Source of the DNA: Spongilla lacustris
Lineage: Eukaryota > Porifera > Demospongiae > Spongillida > Spongillidae
NCBI GenBank assembly: GCA_949361645.1
Contig: OX442416.1
Span: forward strand, 10,607,869 to 10,671,868
Direction: 5' to 3'
DNA length: 64,000 nucleotides
Below, piece by piece: positions 1 to 12,700 of the stretch. The notes under the pieces are model-generated. The model saw only the letters and a list, made by a program, of their open reading frames with translations, ran no database searches and had not been told where the DNA came from. Positions within the stretch are counted from its first letter, which is position 1; each line of letters opens with the position of its first letter. Both the position numbers and the translations under genes were made by a program.

Positions 1-478
1 TACATGTACACACCCCACATACACACCCCACACCAGTGCACACCCCACACTATAGCTAGTGCACACCACCCCACACCATTGCACTCTTAAATGTACACAC
101 CCCACACTAGTGCACACCCCACACCAGTGCACACCCTTACATGTACACACCCCACACCAGTGCACACCCTTACATGTACACACACACTCCACACCAGTGC
201 ACACCCTTACATGTACACACCCAACACTAGTGCATACCCTTACATGTACACACCCCACACCAGTGCACACCCTTACATGTACACACCCCATACCCTTACA
301 TGTACACACCCCACACCAGTGCACACCCTTGTATGAATGCACTCCACACCAGTGCACACCCTTACATGTACACACCCCACACACCAGTGCACACCCTTTC
401 ATGTACACATACCATACCAGTGAACACCCTTACATGAACACACCCCACACCAGTGCACACCCTTACATGTATGTACCA
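1..478. repeat. 33-bp minisatellite array, copy 1
   Basis: Tandem copies of a 33-bp unit whose core is CACACCAGTGCACACCCTTA followed by CATGTACACACCC. Because 33 is a multiple of three and the unit lacks stops in several frames, it produces spurious open frames of 11-residue peptides (such as MYTPHTSAHPY) on both strands. The array starts before the window edge. The same unit recurs in at least eight further arrays down to 13.6 kb. Confidence 0.95.
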
Positions 479-2104
479 CCATTTCAATCCTACATGTACA
501 TGTATACATGTATGTAGGATTTAGCAAACGCAATTCTAGGATCAGGCTGAATGAACCTGAAATCAAGGTTTATTACATGCATGCCTGGTAACTTCCCATG
601 GCTAAGTAGGTGTACACACTTCTGTGCCTGCTTTGCCCAGTTGATTGATTGCCAGAGAATAGGGTACCAGGGCGAGTACCTCCTCCCCCTCCCCCTCAGC
701 ATGGGCCCTGACCTGACCTGTTGACTTAGGGAAGCCCCATGAATGACGCAGATCACCTCCCAGTGATGAAGCCATGCTTGTGATTGTGTGTATTTTCGAT
801 AGCCCATAAATCTTGGACAGTCTGCAATTATCAAACTTCATATGATATCTGTGCATTAGTATAGTATCATTTTCACACTGCACCATCTTTAGCTGGGAGG
901 GTAGTGGTACAAGATATCACCCATTGTGCCCTTACATCAGGACTAGTGTAAATACATCGTAAAGAGCAATTTAGCTTGCACGCATTCATACACACCTACA
1001 TGTTGTAATACATGTGTGTACATCACATGTGTGTGGAAAACCTTATTTGTACAACATTGCAGTACCAACACTACATGTAAACTGAATCATAGTAACACTG
1101 GGGCAGGTTTAAAAGGTTGAAAAGGGAGGTGGGCCTCCCCCCCCTGGGCAGGGTGCTAACGTGATTCCCTGTTTCACTGATTTTGCCTCTATTGTGCCCC
1201 CATTAGAGTGCTTTTTTAAACAGCATACATGTAGGTCTTTGTCCCCACCACAATACCTATTTCACCACTAGTGAGCAGCCAATACTCACTTGTGCAACTC
1301 CCAACACAATCCATATCTCACAACTAAAGAGTATGCATGCATGGTGAATATATGTTTAAGTTAAAAAAGCTGGAGACCTACTTGATGCTTTCACTGAAGC
1401 CTTCTTAGTCTCTGTATGCTTCAAATCACCTGCATGTGCACATGCACGGCCGCGGCTGCCACCTGCTCTCACCCCTAGTGCAGCATATTTTCAGATGCTG
1501 ACACTGCTGAGTATTTAATACATAAGAGATAACATATTATGCATACTAGTACTACTGGCCTTACCCAATGCTCCCGTTGCATTGATCTGTCACGATACTG
1601 TGAATAAAGTAATTTTCTCTGTTGAGAATCCCAATCGTTAAAGGCTTATCCAGAAAAAATCTGTGACCACTTAGACCTTAGTACTGTAGTGATTTAATCA
1701 TAGATTGACCATGCGTTTGTGACTTAAGTCATATGACTTAAGTCACAAATCACTAATTATTTCATGTGGCCTTTCAAAACACTTAGCTACCTTCATGTGG
1801 TGGATTGTGTAAACTGATAGGTACAGCTACAAAATCAGTGAATATATACATGTACATGTAGAATGTGAGCAGCTGAATGTGTATGCAAGGCACTATATTT
1901 ACAATGCACAATGCTGTAGTGATTTAAATCATGTCGCTAGTAGTTGTACTTTACCTACGGTTGTCAGCAACAAATGAAACTTACATGGATGCTGTTTATT
2001 ACAATTATTCATTGCTAGAAATGAAGCACTTTTTAATAACAACCAAGGAACGTTGTATAGAAGTGCATTTGTACATGTATGTTGTACAAATACAATTTTC
2101 CACA
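479..2104. other. Non-coding, intron-like; duplicated blocks
   Basis: No exon was recognised. Positions about 600-1080 are clearly homologous to 10290-10570 (shared block from the phrase cccataaatcttgga through the aagagcaatttagcttgca motif), and 1930-2095 is homologous to 12118-12265. These are remnants of the duplicated intron modules of the ankyrin gene. An upstream ankyrin exon could have been lost here. A short palindrome, gacttaagtcatatgactta, lies near 1722. Confidence 0.6.
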
Positions 2105-2424
2105 TGTGTACAAGGGACACACCCCACAACTGAACAAGGGGCACACCCCACGCGTGTACAAGGGACACACCCCACAAATGTACAAGGGACGCACCCCACA
2201 CCAGTGCACACCCTTACATGTACACACCCCACACCAGTGCACACCGTTACATGTACACACCCAACACCAGTGCACACCCTTACATGTGCACACCCCACAC
2301 CAGTGCACACCCTTACATGTACACACCCCACACCAGTGCACACCCTTACATGTACACACTCCACACCAGTGCGCACCCTTACATGTACACACTTCACACA
2401 AGTGCACACCCTTATATGTGCATT
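2105..2424. repeat. 33-bp minisatellite array, copy 2, with variant units
   Basis: The first four units (2105-2200) are a shorter variant in which the phrase acaagggacacaccccaca replaces the usual core. From about 2190 the array passes into standard 33-bp units. The same variant recurs alone at 14276-14425, so it is probably the ancestral or flanking form of the repeat. Confidence 0.9.
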
Positions 2425-2647
2425 TAATGTGTTGTCGGTAACTGAGTAGTCGTAGCAAGGCTGTTGCCAGGCTTCTGATCTGGAGGAATCTAGGGGGGGA
2501 GAGGGATGGGGGTGGGAAGTAGCCCCACCCCTTATGCCAGCTTGGGGGGGTGGGACGTGAAGTCCCCCCTTTTCCCTTTCTACCCTAGAAGTCACAGACT
2601 ATGATAGTCTGGAGAAAGGAAGAAGAATAAAAATAAAAAGAATTACC

Positions 2648-2988
2648 ACCCCACACCAGTGCACACCCTTACATGTACACACCCCACACCAGTGCACACC
2701 CTTACATGTTCACACCCCACACCAGTGCACATCCTTACATGTACACACCACACACCAGTGCACACCCTTACATGTACACACCCCACACCAGTGCACACCC
2801 TTACATGTACACACCACGCACCAGTGCACACCCTTACATGTACACACCCCACACTATTGCACACCCTTACATGTACACACCCCACACTATTGCACACCCT
2901 TACATGTACACACCACACACCAGTGGACACCCTTACATGTACACACCCCACACCAGTGCACACCCTTACAAGTACACGCCCAATACCA

Positions 2989-3013
<25 letters not shown>
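2648..3013. repeat. 33-bp minisatellite array, copy 3, ending in a 25-G run
   Basis: About ten units of the 33-bp repeat ending abruptly in an uninterrupted run of 25 G (2989-3013). The run truncates the last unit in the middle of CCAATACCAG. Long homopolymer G or C runs recur in this window, often beside transposon ends. Confidence 0.93.
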
Positions 3014-3019
<6 letters not shown>

Positions 3020-3697
3020 AGGTCTGAATATCATTGTGGTCTAAATTCAGCCTAATTAATTTATATCTAATATTCGTCAGTTTTTAGGCATGTAACATAC
3101 AACTTGATTTGAACCATGCATGCGCATGTTATCATACACTCATTAAGGAAAATTCCCTGCGACTGGAATTGCAGCTTGCATGCTCTCTACTAGCACTTGA
3201 GTGAAGTATTTATTACCCCAAGTTAGTTGTCGGGACTTTGGAGTTCTTTTTTAAAGATATTGGCACAATATACTTCAATACTGACATTGCCACGCACGTG
3301 ATTGCACTTATTGATATGTTACAGAAATTTTGGGGGGGTGGGGGCACGTGCCCCCCCAAGCACCACTACTGCCTTGTAAATGTAAATGTTGAATACTTGA
3401 TGTATCACAACTACAATGTATGATTTTAAACAATTGTGATGTGATGATACCATGTAAATGTAAGGAAAACTTGAATGCAATGTCTTGCATGGTGCAATGC
3501 ACACGTGTACAATTTTAAATGTGTATATTAATGAGCAGCTTGATGCATTTACATGTAAGAAGTACATACATGTGTGACTGTCTCTGTCTACTGTGCTAGT
3601 TATAGTGTGTACATGTATGTTGTCCAATTTCAAATGGTTAAATATGACCCTTTTGCAGCATTCAAAGTACATGTACCACTGTATACTCTTTCATCAG

Positions 3698-3796
3698 AAT
3701 GGTTGGAGTCCACTATTCACAAGTAGTTTGAATGGACATCTTGATGTAGTAAAGAAGCTCATTGAAGCTGGAGCCAATGTTAATCAGGCCGAAAAG
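3698..3796 (+). CDS. Ankyrin exon 1 (one repeat)
   Basis: Bounded by tcatcag at the acceptor and aag/gttggt at the donor; exactly 33 codons in phase 0. It encodes NGWSPLFTSSLNGHLDVVKK then LIEAGANVNQAEK. The first half is degenerate (SPLFTSSL instead of TPLHLAS), while the second half matches the ankyrin consensus. The intron sequence just after the donor is shared by all three 99-bp exons. Confidence 0.88.
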
Positions 3797-6700
3797 GTTG
3801 GTGTGGCATCAGTGCTCAGTTGATGGTTTACATGTATTGCATGCATTGACTAGCTCACTATGTTAATAATGTGCACCTCCATGTGTGCATAGCACAAAAT
3901 GTGCATGATATTGTCATCAAACATTATAGCAGTTGTACATGTGTACATGCATTTTGATAAGCAACCAGAAGGAGAATTTTGGTTCCTTCCCGGGGGAAAA
4001 ATTTGGCGTTGCAACGCGTGGCAACACGTTGCGCGACGTTAATTAGTACGGCCGTTCGAGGTGTTGCAACGCGTTGCCACACGTTGCAACATTAGAAAAC
4101 TGGGCCATTTTAAAGCGTTGCCACGCGTTGCGAGTTGCAACGTGTGGCAACGCGCGCTGATTATACATAAATTCATAGTGTTTGTTCTATTTTTAGAAAT
4201 AATAAAATTGATGTTTGTCATTTGTACATATATAGACTAGTGAGTTTAGCAAACTAGGTCGCGCGTCCATAGACTGAGCTCTGCTGCGCCACTGGAGTCG
4301 GCTGCAAGATCCACTAGTAGAGTGCTGTGTCTTCTTACACTGTGCAATTCACTAGACTCGGCTGCAGGATCCACTAAGTCTTCTTACACTTAAGCCGTGC
4401 AGTTCGACACTAAGTCATGGCAATATCACCGCTGTTCTAAACAAAATAAAGGACATATTCAATGCCGGGCATTTTGAATAGCGCGCTACACGTACATTAG
4501 TATGTAGGCACCAGACTGCGTCACTGGACTCGGCTGCAGGATCCACTAAGTCTTCTTACAATTAAGCCGTGCAGTTCACCGCTGTTCTAAACAAGATTCA
4601 ATGGCATTTTTAATAAGCGTGCCTACACGTACTAGTAGGTAGGCATCCATAGAAGTAGGCGCAACGCGCTTCAAGCGTATATAAGTAGGCCCTCACAGAT
4701 AGCGACTTCAATCTGCTTGCGTTCACCTGAATAAATCCACAATACGCGGGCTAAACCAGCTGGACACGACTGCAAAAGCATACCCAATGCGGTTACTGTG
4801 GAATTGTACAATCGGCCATCGGTCCACTGTACTTGAACTTGATCATCTACTCGTTCTGATGCTGTTTACTTTATGCGACTATCCTGGACATTACTCTTTG
4901 TACCGTCATCAAATGTTACCAAGCAGTAGTGCTAAATAAAATGGCGAATAAAATGGAAGGAGGAAAATGTAGAGCTCTAGCAGTTACTTACCCATTGGTC
5001 TTTTCTACATTTCATTCGCCGCCATACTAGCATGGCAAAAATTTTCAGCACACGTGGTTTCAAACAATTGTGTATTTCCGTAGTAATTGAAACAGTTTCT
5101 AGTATGAACAAAAGCGGTCCAAGTGTAGCATTATCAAAGCGCACAAAAGCCTTTGTGCATAACATTCTTATCTGGCGAGCTAGCGAGCCTAAGCAAGTTG
5201 GAGGACATGTCAGCTATGAGCGGGTTACAGTTACAAATCTGATTTAACGTATAATGGCATGCTGAAATTTCAGCTGACTGTCATTTGCAGCGCTTTTAAG
5301 CAACGAGTTCGACGTGTATGCGCGTATAGTGCAACGCCATAAAGCCTGGAACATAGAAACTCGCATAAATACGTCGCGCAACGCGTTGCAACGTGAAATT
5401 TTTTCCCGGGTTACCAAGAAGGCTAGTCTTACATGTACATTTTGTGGCAAAATCGATCATACAATTTTGCATTGTGTGTGTATGTGTGGTATGTGTGATA
5501 GCGTGTCTTCAACAGCCCCTAAATCGTGATCAGTCTGCAATTATAAATCAAATTTTTTCAAACTTCATATGACATGCGTGCATTGGTGTAGTATCAATTT
5601 CACACTGCACTATCTTCAGTCTGCAGACCAGAGAAATGAGATACACACCTGAGAACACACCCCATACCAGTGCACATCCACACCCACACCCTTACATGTA
5701 CAGTGTACACACCCCACACCAGTGCACACCCTTACATGTACACACCCCACACCAGTGCACACCCTTACATGTATACACCCCACACCAGTGCACACCCTTA
5801 CATGTACACACCCCATACCAGTGCACACCCTTACATGTACACACCCCACACTGGTGCACACCCTTACATGTACACACCCCACACCAGTGCACACCCTTAC
5901 ATGTACACACCCCACATCAGTGCACACCCTTTCATGTACACACCCCATACCAGTGCACACCCACACCCCACACTGGCATGGTGCACACCCTTACATGTAC
6001 ACACCCCACATCAGTGCACACCCTTACATATACACACCCCATACCGGTGCACACCCTTACATGTACACACCCCACACATGCATGATATTGTTATCAAACA
6101 TTTTAGCAGTTGTACATGTGTACATGCATTTTGATAAGCAACCAGAAGGATTAGGTTCCTTACCATGAAGCATTATGTGTATGTTGGTGTGTATATGTGT
6201 GGTGTGTGTGTGTGTGTGTGATTGTGTGTGTTCAATACCTCATAAATCTAGAACAGTGTGCAATTATAAATCAAAAAATTTCAAACTTCATATGACATGT
6301 GTGCATTGGTGTAGTATCAATTTCACACTGCACCATCTTCAGTCTGCTGACCAGAGAAATGAGATACACACCAGAGTACACACCCCATATCAGTGCACAC
6401 CAACACCCCACACTGGCATGGTGCACACCCTTACATGTACACACCCCATACCAGTGCACACCCTTACATGTACACACACCCCACACTGGTGCACACCCTT
6501 ACATGTACACACCCTACACCAGTGCACACCCTTACATGTACACACCCCACACCAGTGCACACCCTTACATGTACACACCCCACACCAGTGCACACCCTTA
6601 CATGTATACACCCCACACTAGTGCACCCTTACATGTACACACCCCACACCAGTGCACACCCTTACATGTACACACCCCACACCAGTGCACACCCTTACAT

Positions 6701-9700
6701 GTACACACCCCACACCAGTGAACACCCTTACATGTACACACCCCACACCAGTGCACACCCTTACATGTACGCACCCCACACCAGTACACACCCTTACATG
6801 TACACACCCCACACCAGTGCACACCCCACACCAGTGCACACCCTTACATGTACACACCCCATACCAGTGCATGTACACACCCCACACTAGTGCACACCCT
6901 TACATGTACACACCCCACACCAGTGCACACCCTTACATGTACACACCCCACACCAGTGCACACCCCACACCAGTGCACACCATTACATGTACACACCCCA
7001 TACCAGTGCACACCCTTACAAGTACACACACCCCACACTGGTGCACACCCTTACATGTACACACCCCACACCAGTGCACACCCTTACATGTACACACCCC
7101 ACACCAGTGCACACCCTTACATGTACACACCCCACACCAGTGCACACCCTTACATGTATACACCCCACACCAGTGCACCCTTACATGTACACACCCCACA
7201 CCAGTGCACACCCTTACATGTACACACCCCACACCAGTGCACACCCTTACATGTACACACCCCACACCAGTGAACACCCTTACATGTACACACCCCACAC
7301 CAGTGCACACCCTTACATGTACGCACCCCACACCAGTGCACACCCTTACATGTACACACCCCACACCAGTGCACACCCCACACCAGTGCACACCCTTACA
7401 TGTACACACCCCATACCAGTGCATGTACACACCCCACACTAGTGCACACCCTTACATGTACACACCCCACACCAGTGCACACCCTTACATGTACACACCC
7501 CACACCAGTGCACACCCCACACCAGTGCACACCCTTACATGTACACACCCCATAACAGTGCACACCCTTACATGTACACACCCCACACCAGTGCACACCC
7601 TTACATGTACACACCCCACACCAGTGAACACCCTTACATGTACACACCCCACACCAGTGCACACCCTTACATGTACGCACCCCACACCAGTGCACACCCT
7701 TACATGTACACACCCCACACCAGTGCACATCCCACACCAGTGCACACCCTTACATGTACACACCCCATACCAGTGCACACCCTTACATGTACACACCCCA
7801 CACTAGTGCACACCCTTACATGTACACACCCCACACCAGTGCACACCCTTACATGTACACACCCCACACCAGTGCACACCCCACACCAGTGCACACCCTT
7901 ACATGTACACACCCCGTACCAGTGCACACCCTTACATGTACACACCCCACACCAGTGCACACCCTTACATGTACACACCCCACACCAGTGCACACCCCAA
8001 CCCAACACTGGTGCACACCATAACGTGTATACACCCCACACCAATGCACACAATTACATGTGAAATAGGTGTTCAAAATCTGGAATAGTTCTCGAGGCAT
8101 GTGCCCTTAGAGGATGGTCATGCATCCCTTTGGTTGCGGAAGTGTTTCGGGGTTGGGGCAATGAAGCTATTGATGTGCTGACTAAACTGTCTAAAAAGAT
8201 GGCCACCCAGCTATGTCGACCTCTTATTGAGGTTTCATCAACCATCTACAGTCGCCTTAGCCTCATCCTCATGAGGCAGAATGCCAGGGCAATTTTGGCC
8301 AGATGGGTCTCACCAACTACATCTTGTGACCTTTAGTCGTAGTGTTTTTGAACTGTCCCATATACAATAAGTTAATTCATTTGATCAATAGAAGTCATAT
8401 CATATGTACGTGTACACAAGAATATAATAATAGCTCAGCTATTAGTATTTGAATTTTTGCTACATGTACATTGTACAAGAATATGCGATTGATGTGTTAA
8501 CTACATTTCATCCATTAGGATGGTTATAGTCCATTGTATGCAGCAAGTCAGAATGGACATCTTGATGTAGTAAAGAATCTCATTGAAGCTGGAGCCAATG
8601 CCAATCAGGCCGATAAGGTTGGTGTGGCATTAGTGCTCAGTTGATGGCTTACATGTATTGCATACATTGACTAGCACACTATGTAAGTATCGTGCACCTC
8701 CATGTGTACATAGTACAAGACATGCATGATATTGTCATAAAACATTTTAGCAGTTGTGCATGTGTACATTCATTTTGATAAGCAACCAGAAGAAGGATTT
8801 GGTTCCTTTCATGAACGCTAGTCTTAAATATATATTTGTTTGTGGCAAAATTGATCATGTTAGTCACAGTCTGCAATACAAAATCTAATATTTTAAAACT
8901 TCATGAATATAGATACATGTAAATGTACGTGTGCATTAGTATTGTATCAGTGCACACCCTTATACGTACATGTACACACCCCTATATGTACATGTACACA
9001 CCCCACACCAATGCGCACCCTTACAAGTACACACCCCACACTAGTGCACACCCTTACATGTACACATCCCTCACCAGTGCACACACATACATGTACACAC
9101 CCCTCACCAGTGCACACCCTTACATGTACACACCCCACACCAGTGCACACCCTTACATGTACACACCCCACACCAGTGCACACACAAACATGTACACACC
9201 CCACACCAGTGCACACCCTTACATGTACACACCCACACTAGTGCACACCCTTACATGTACACACCCCACACCAAGTCACACCCTTACATGTACACACTCC
9301 ATACCAGTGCACACCCTTTCATATACATGTACACATCCCACACCAGTTCACACTCCACATCTTGTACGAGGACATGTGCATAGGATACCTGCTGTAATGA
9401 GCATTATTCGCAACTATTGATATCTTTAAAAATAAATTATATTTGCCCCCCACCCCCCTCCCCCAACATGTACAGAAAAGTCATTTGGCATTTAACCCCC
9501 ACACACTCACACAGACATTCACACACACACTCACACACATACAAACACACATCTCACCCCTACTACCACATCCCCTCATCACCATAACCTACCATCACAC
9601 CTCCATATCATCTCACCTACACCCTGAGGAACACCTTTCACACAACTTAACCCCTCCTTATTAATTATTATCACAGGGATCAGTGTCATCTTTCCCTTAC

Positions 9701-12700
9701 ATCTCGTAACACACTACCCTGCTTACCATCATATACCACACCTCCATACCATCATCACATTTCACCCTCGGAATCATACTCGTACACCATACCAGACAAT
9801 TTAGTACACACCCTATTTCAAACACCAGTGTGCACACCGTTTTTGGAGCAATACCATCAAATAAATTGTAGCATGGGGAAATACAAACTGTATATACAGT
9901 GTACTCTCAGTCCATATGGGCATGGGCACCCCCAGCTTTTCTGGAAGGGGGCGGGGCAGGATAGGGCAACGGGGCGCCTTTTGACAGTCGAGAATACGTT
10001 GTCCCCTTTTGGCCATTTCAACCAGCAGGATTGGGAGGGAGGGAGTGCTGTCAGCGATGGCCCCCCTGTCCCCTCCCCTCCACCCTGGTGATGCCTGTGA
10101 TGGGTGTACAGCTTTTGGGAAATACAATACAACTGTTGAAACACAAAATATCCACATTGTCAATTTTTCTACTCCTAAAATAGATTTTTGTAAATTATTT
10201 AATTCACAATTTGGCATTGTGTGTAGCATTTAGTGTGTATGGTTGGGTGTACATGTATATGTGTGGTGTGTGTGGGTGTGTGTGATAGTGCATGTTCGAT
10301 AGCCCATAAATCTTGGACTGTCTGCAATTATAAATCAAACTTCATATGATGTGTGTGCATTAGTATAATATCAGTTTTAAATGATCGGGGGAGGGGAGGG
10401 GTACAAGATATCACCCATTGTGCCCTTACATTAGGACTAGTGTAAATACACCATAAAGAGCAATTTAGCTTGCACACATTCATACACAACTACATGTTGT
10501 AATACGTGCACTGCATGTGTGTGGAAAAACTTATCTGTACAACATTGCAGTATAAACACTACATGTAAACTGAATCATATTCATACCTTGTGATTTACAC
10601 ACACACCAGAATACACACCCCATACCAGTGAACAGCCACACCCCACACCAGTGCACACCCTTACATGTACACACCCCACACCAGTGCATACCCTTACATG
10701 TACACACCCCACACCAGTGCACACCCTTATTGTGCATACATTGACTAGCTCACTATGTAAATATTGTGCACCTCCATGTGTGCATAGTACAAGACATGCA
10801 TGATATTGTCATCAAACATTTTAGCAGTTGTACATGTGTACATACATTTTGATAAGCAACCAGAAGAAGGATTTGGTTCCTTACCATGAAGGCTAGTCTT
10901 ACATGTACATTTTGTGTGAAGAATCATTGCACCTTTTTGAGAAATACATAAATACATAAATAAATTCACCTGTACTGCGCTTACGTTGAACGGATTACAA
11001 AAGATAAGCCAAATTCCAATGCCATGCGATAATGAGGGTCTAGTTACTTGTTACGTAGGTAAAAGTGGGGACGAGACCTAATGTCCAATGCAATAAAACA
11101 CCCGTGATCGACCTAATAGGGTGATTGTGAATTACTATATATCAATAAATTCACTTAATAAATGATCTTTCTCGCCTGAAAACACAGGCCCGTAGCCAGG
11201 GGGGTGCAAACGGGTGCAATTGCACCACCCCCCCCCCCCCCCCCCCACTGGATGCAAGGTCCGATTTGCAGGCTATGAATATTGTTCACTTTATTGTGCA
11301 ATCTACACATATATTAATAAGAACTGCCATGTGCGCGATCGAATGCATGCAAGAGCACTGGTACGGGATCAATTCGGGCTATGGCTCGACCCTATTTGCC
11401 CAAGGTCCACCTCGAATACTGGTGTGCATATACCCAGTATGGATAATTATATATCACATATAGAATCGAAGTCAGTTCTCAAGTACCCTCCCCCAACCAT
11501 ATGACCACAATGTTTGGTGCGAAGGAAATAACTCATTGGCCACAATGGTTTCAAAAGAGGTCTTGAATCCACTACATGTAACTAAAGATGAAGGTCGTGA
11601 TATGTATCTACGCATGTAGTGTTCCGTTCTATCTGTGTAAAAGCTGACTGCAGCTGGTGACGAAGCATCTAACCGAAAGAATTTGCTGACTGTGGCACGG
11701 TGTCTGAGGTATATGGCATGGCAAGGCCCAGCAATAGCTATAGGCCTGTAGGGTGGTCCGGAGAGGGAAAATAATAAGGGCATGGAACTAACTAGTAACA
11801 GAGCGGAATAGTTTTTATACTGCATGTAGGGATGGTATGGGAGGGTCTGGGAACTAGGAGCGCTATATAGCTGTAAGCTCCTCCATCACATCAGCTTTGC
11901 AACTTTTGCCAGGTCTTGCAATTTTGTACTGAATTGCAAAATAGAGATTTGTGACTCTTCAATCCTACGGCATTGCATGGCCAGATTTCAGTACTACTTT
12001 GTAATAATGAAAATGTGGTACCAGCCTTCCATTAACAAGTAGTAAATAGTACTATATGTAATAACCGCATTTGCTTTCATGTATATCTGCATGCAGGGTG
12101 AGCTGCCGTATGCTAAATCATGTCGCTAGTAGTTGTATTTTGCGTACGGTGGTCAGCAACAAATGAAACTTACATGAATGCTGTTTATTACAATGATTCA
12201 TTGCTTGTAATGAAGCACTGACGACTAAAGAACGTTGTATAGAAGGTGTACATGTATGTTGTACATACACGATACCTATATGTATGTCAGCCACAATATA
12301 ACCCCACACCAGTGCACACCCTTACATGTACACACCCCACACCAGGGGGTGTGCCCTTGTACACTTATCATCTATATACTTTTCTCCCTTCTTCATTCCT
12401 TACCAGTTCAATTCAACTCCATTGCATTTAGCAAGTCAAAATGGACATCTTGATGTAGTAAAGAAGCTGATTGAAGCTGGAGCAAATGTCAATCAGGCCA
12501 AAATGGTTGGTGTGGCATCAGTGCTCAGTTGATGGTTTACATGTATTGCATACATTGACTAGCTCACTATGTAAATGATGTGCGGCGTGCATAGTACAAG
12601 ACATTGTCATCAAACATTTTAGCAGTTGTACTTGTGTGCATGCATTTTGATAAACAACCAGAAGGAGAATTTGGTTCCTTATCATGAAAGCTAGTCTTAC

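Noticed and set aside
6652..7806. 384-codon open frame of HTLTCTHPTPV-type repeats
   Set aside because: It is a by-product of a 33-bp tandem repeat without stops; equivalent frames exist on both strands and no splice or start context supports a gene.
9443..9664. 73-codon frame rich in P, T and H
   Set aside because: It translates an A/C-rich low-complexity stretch.
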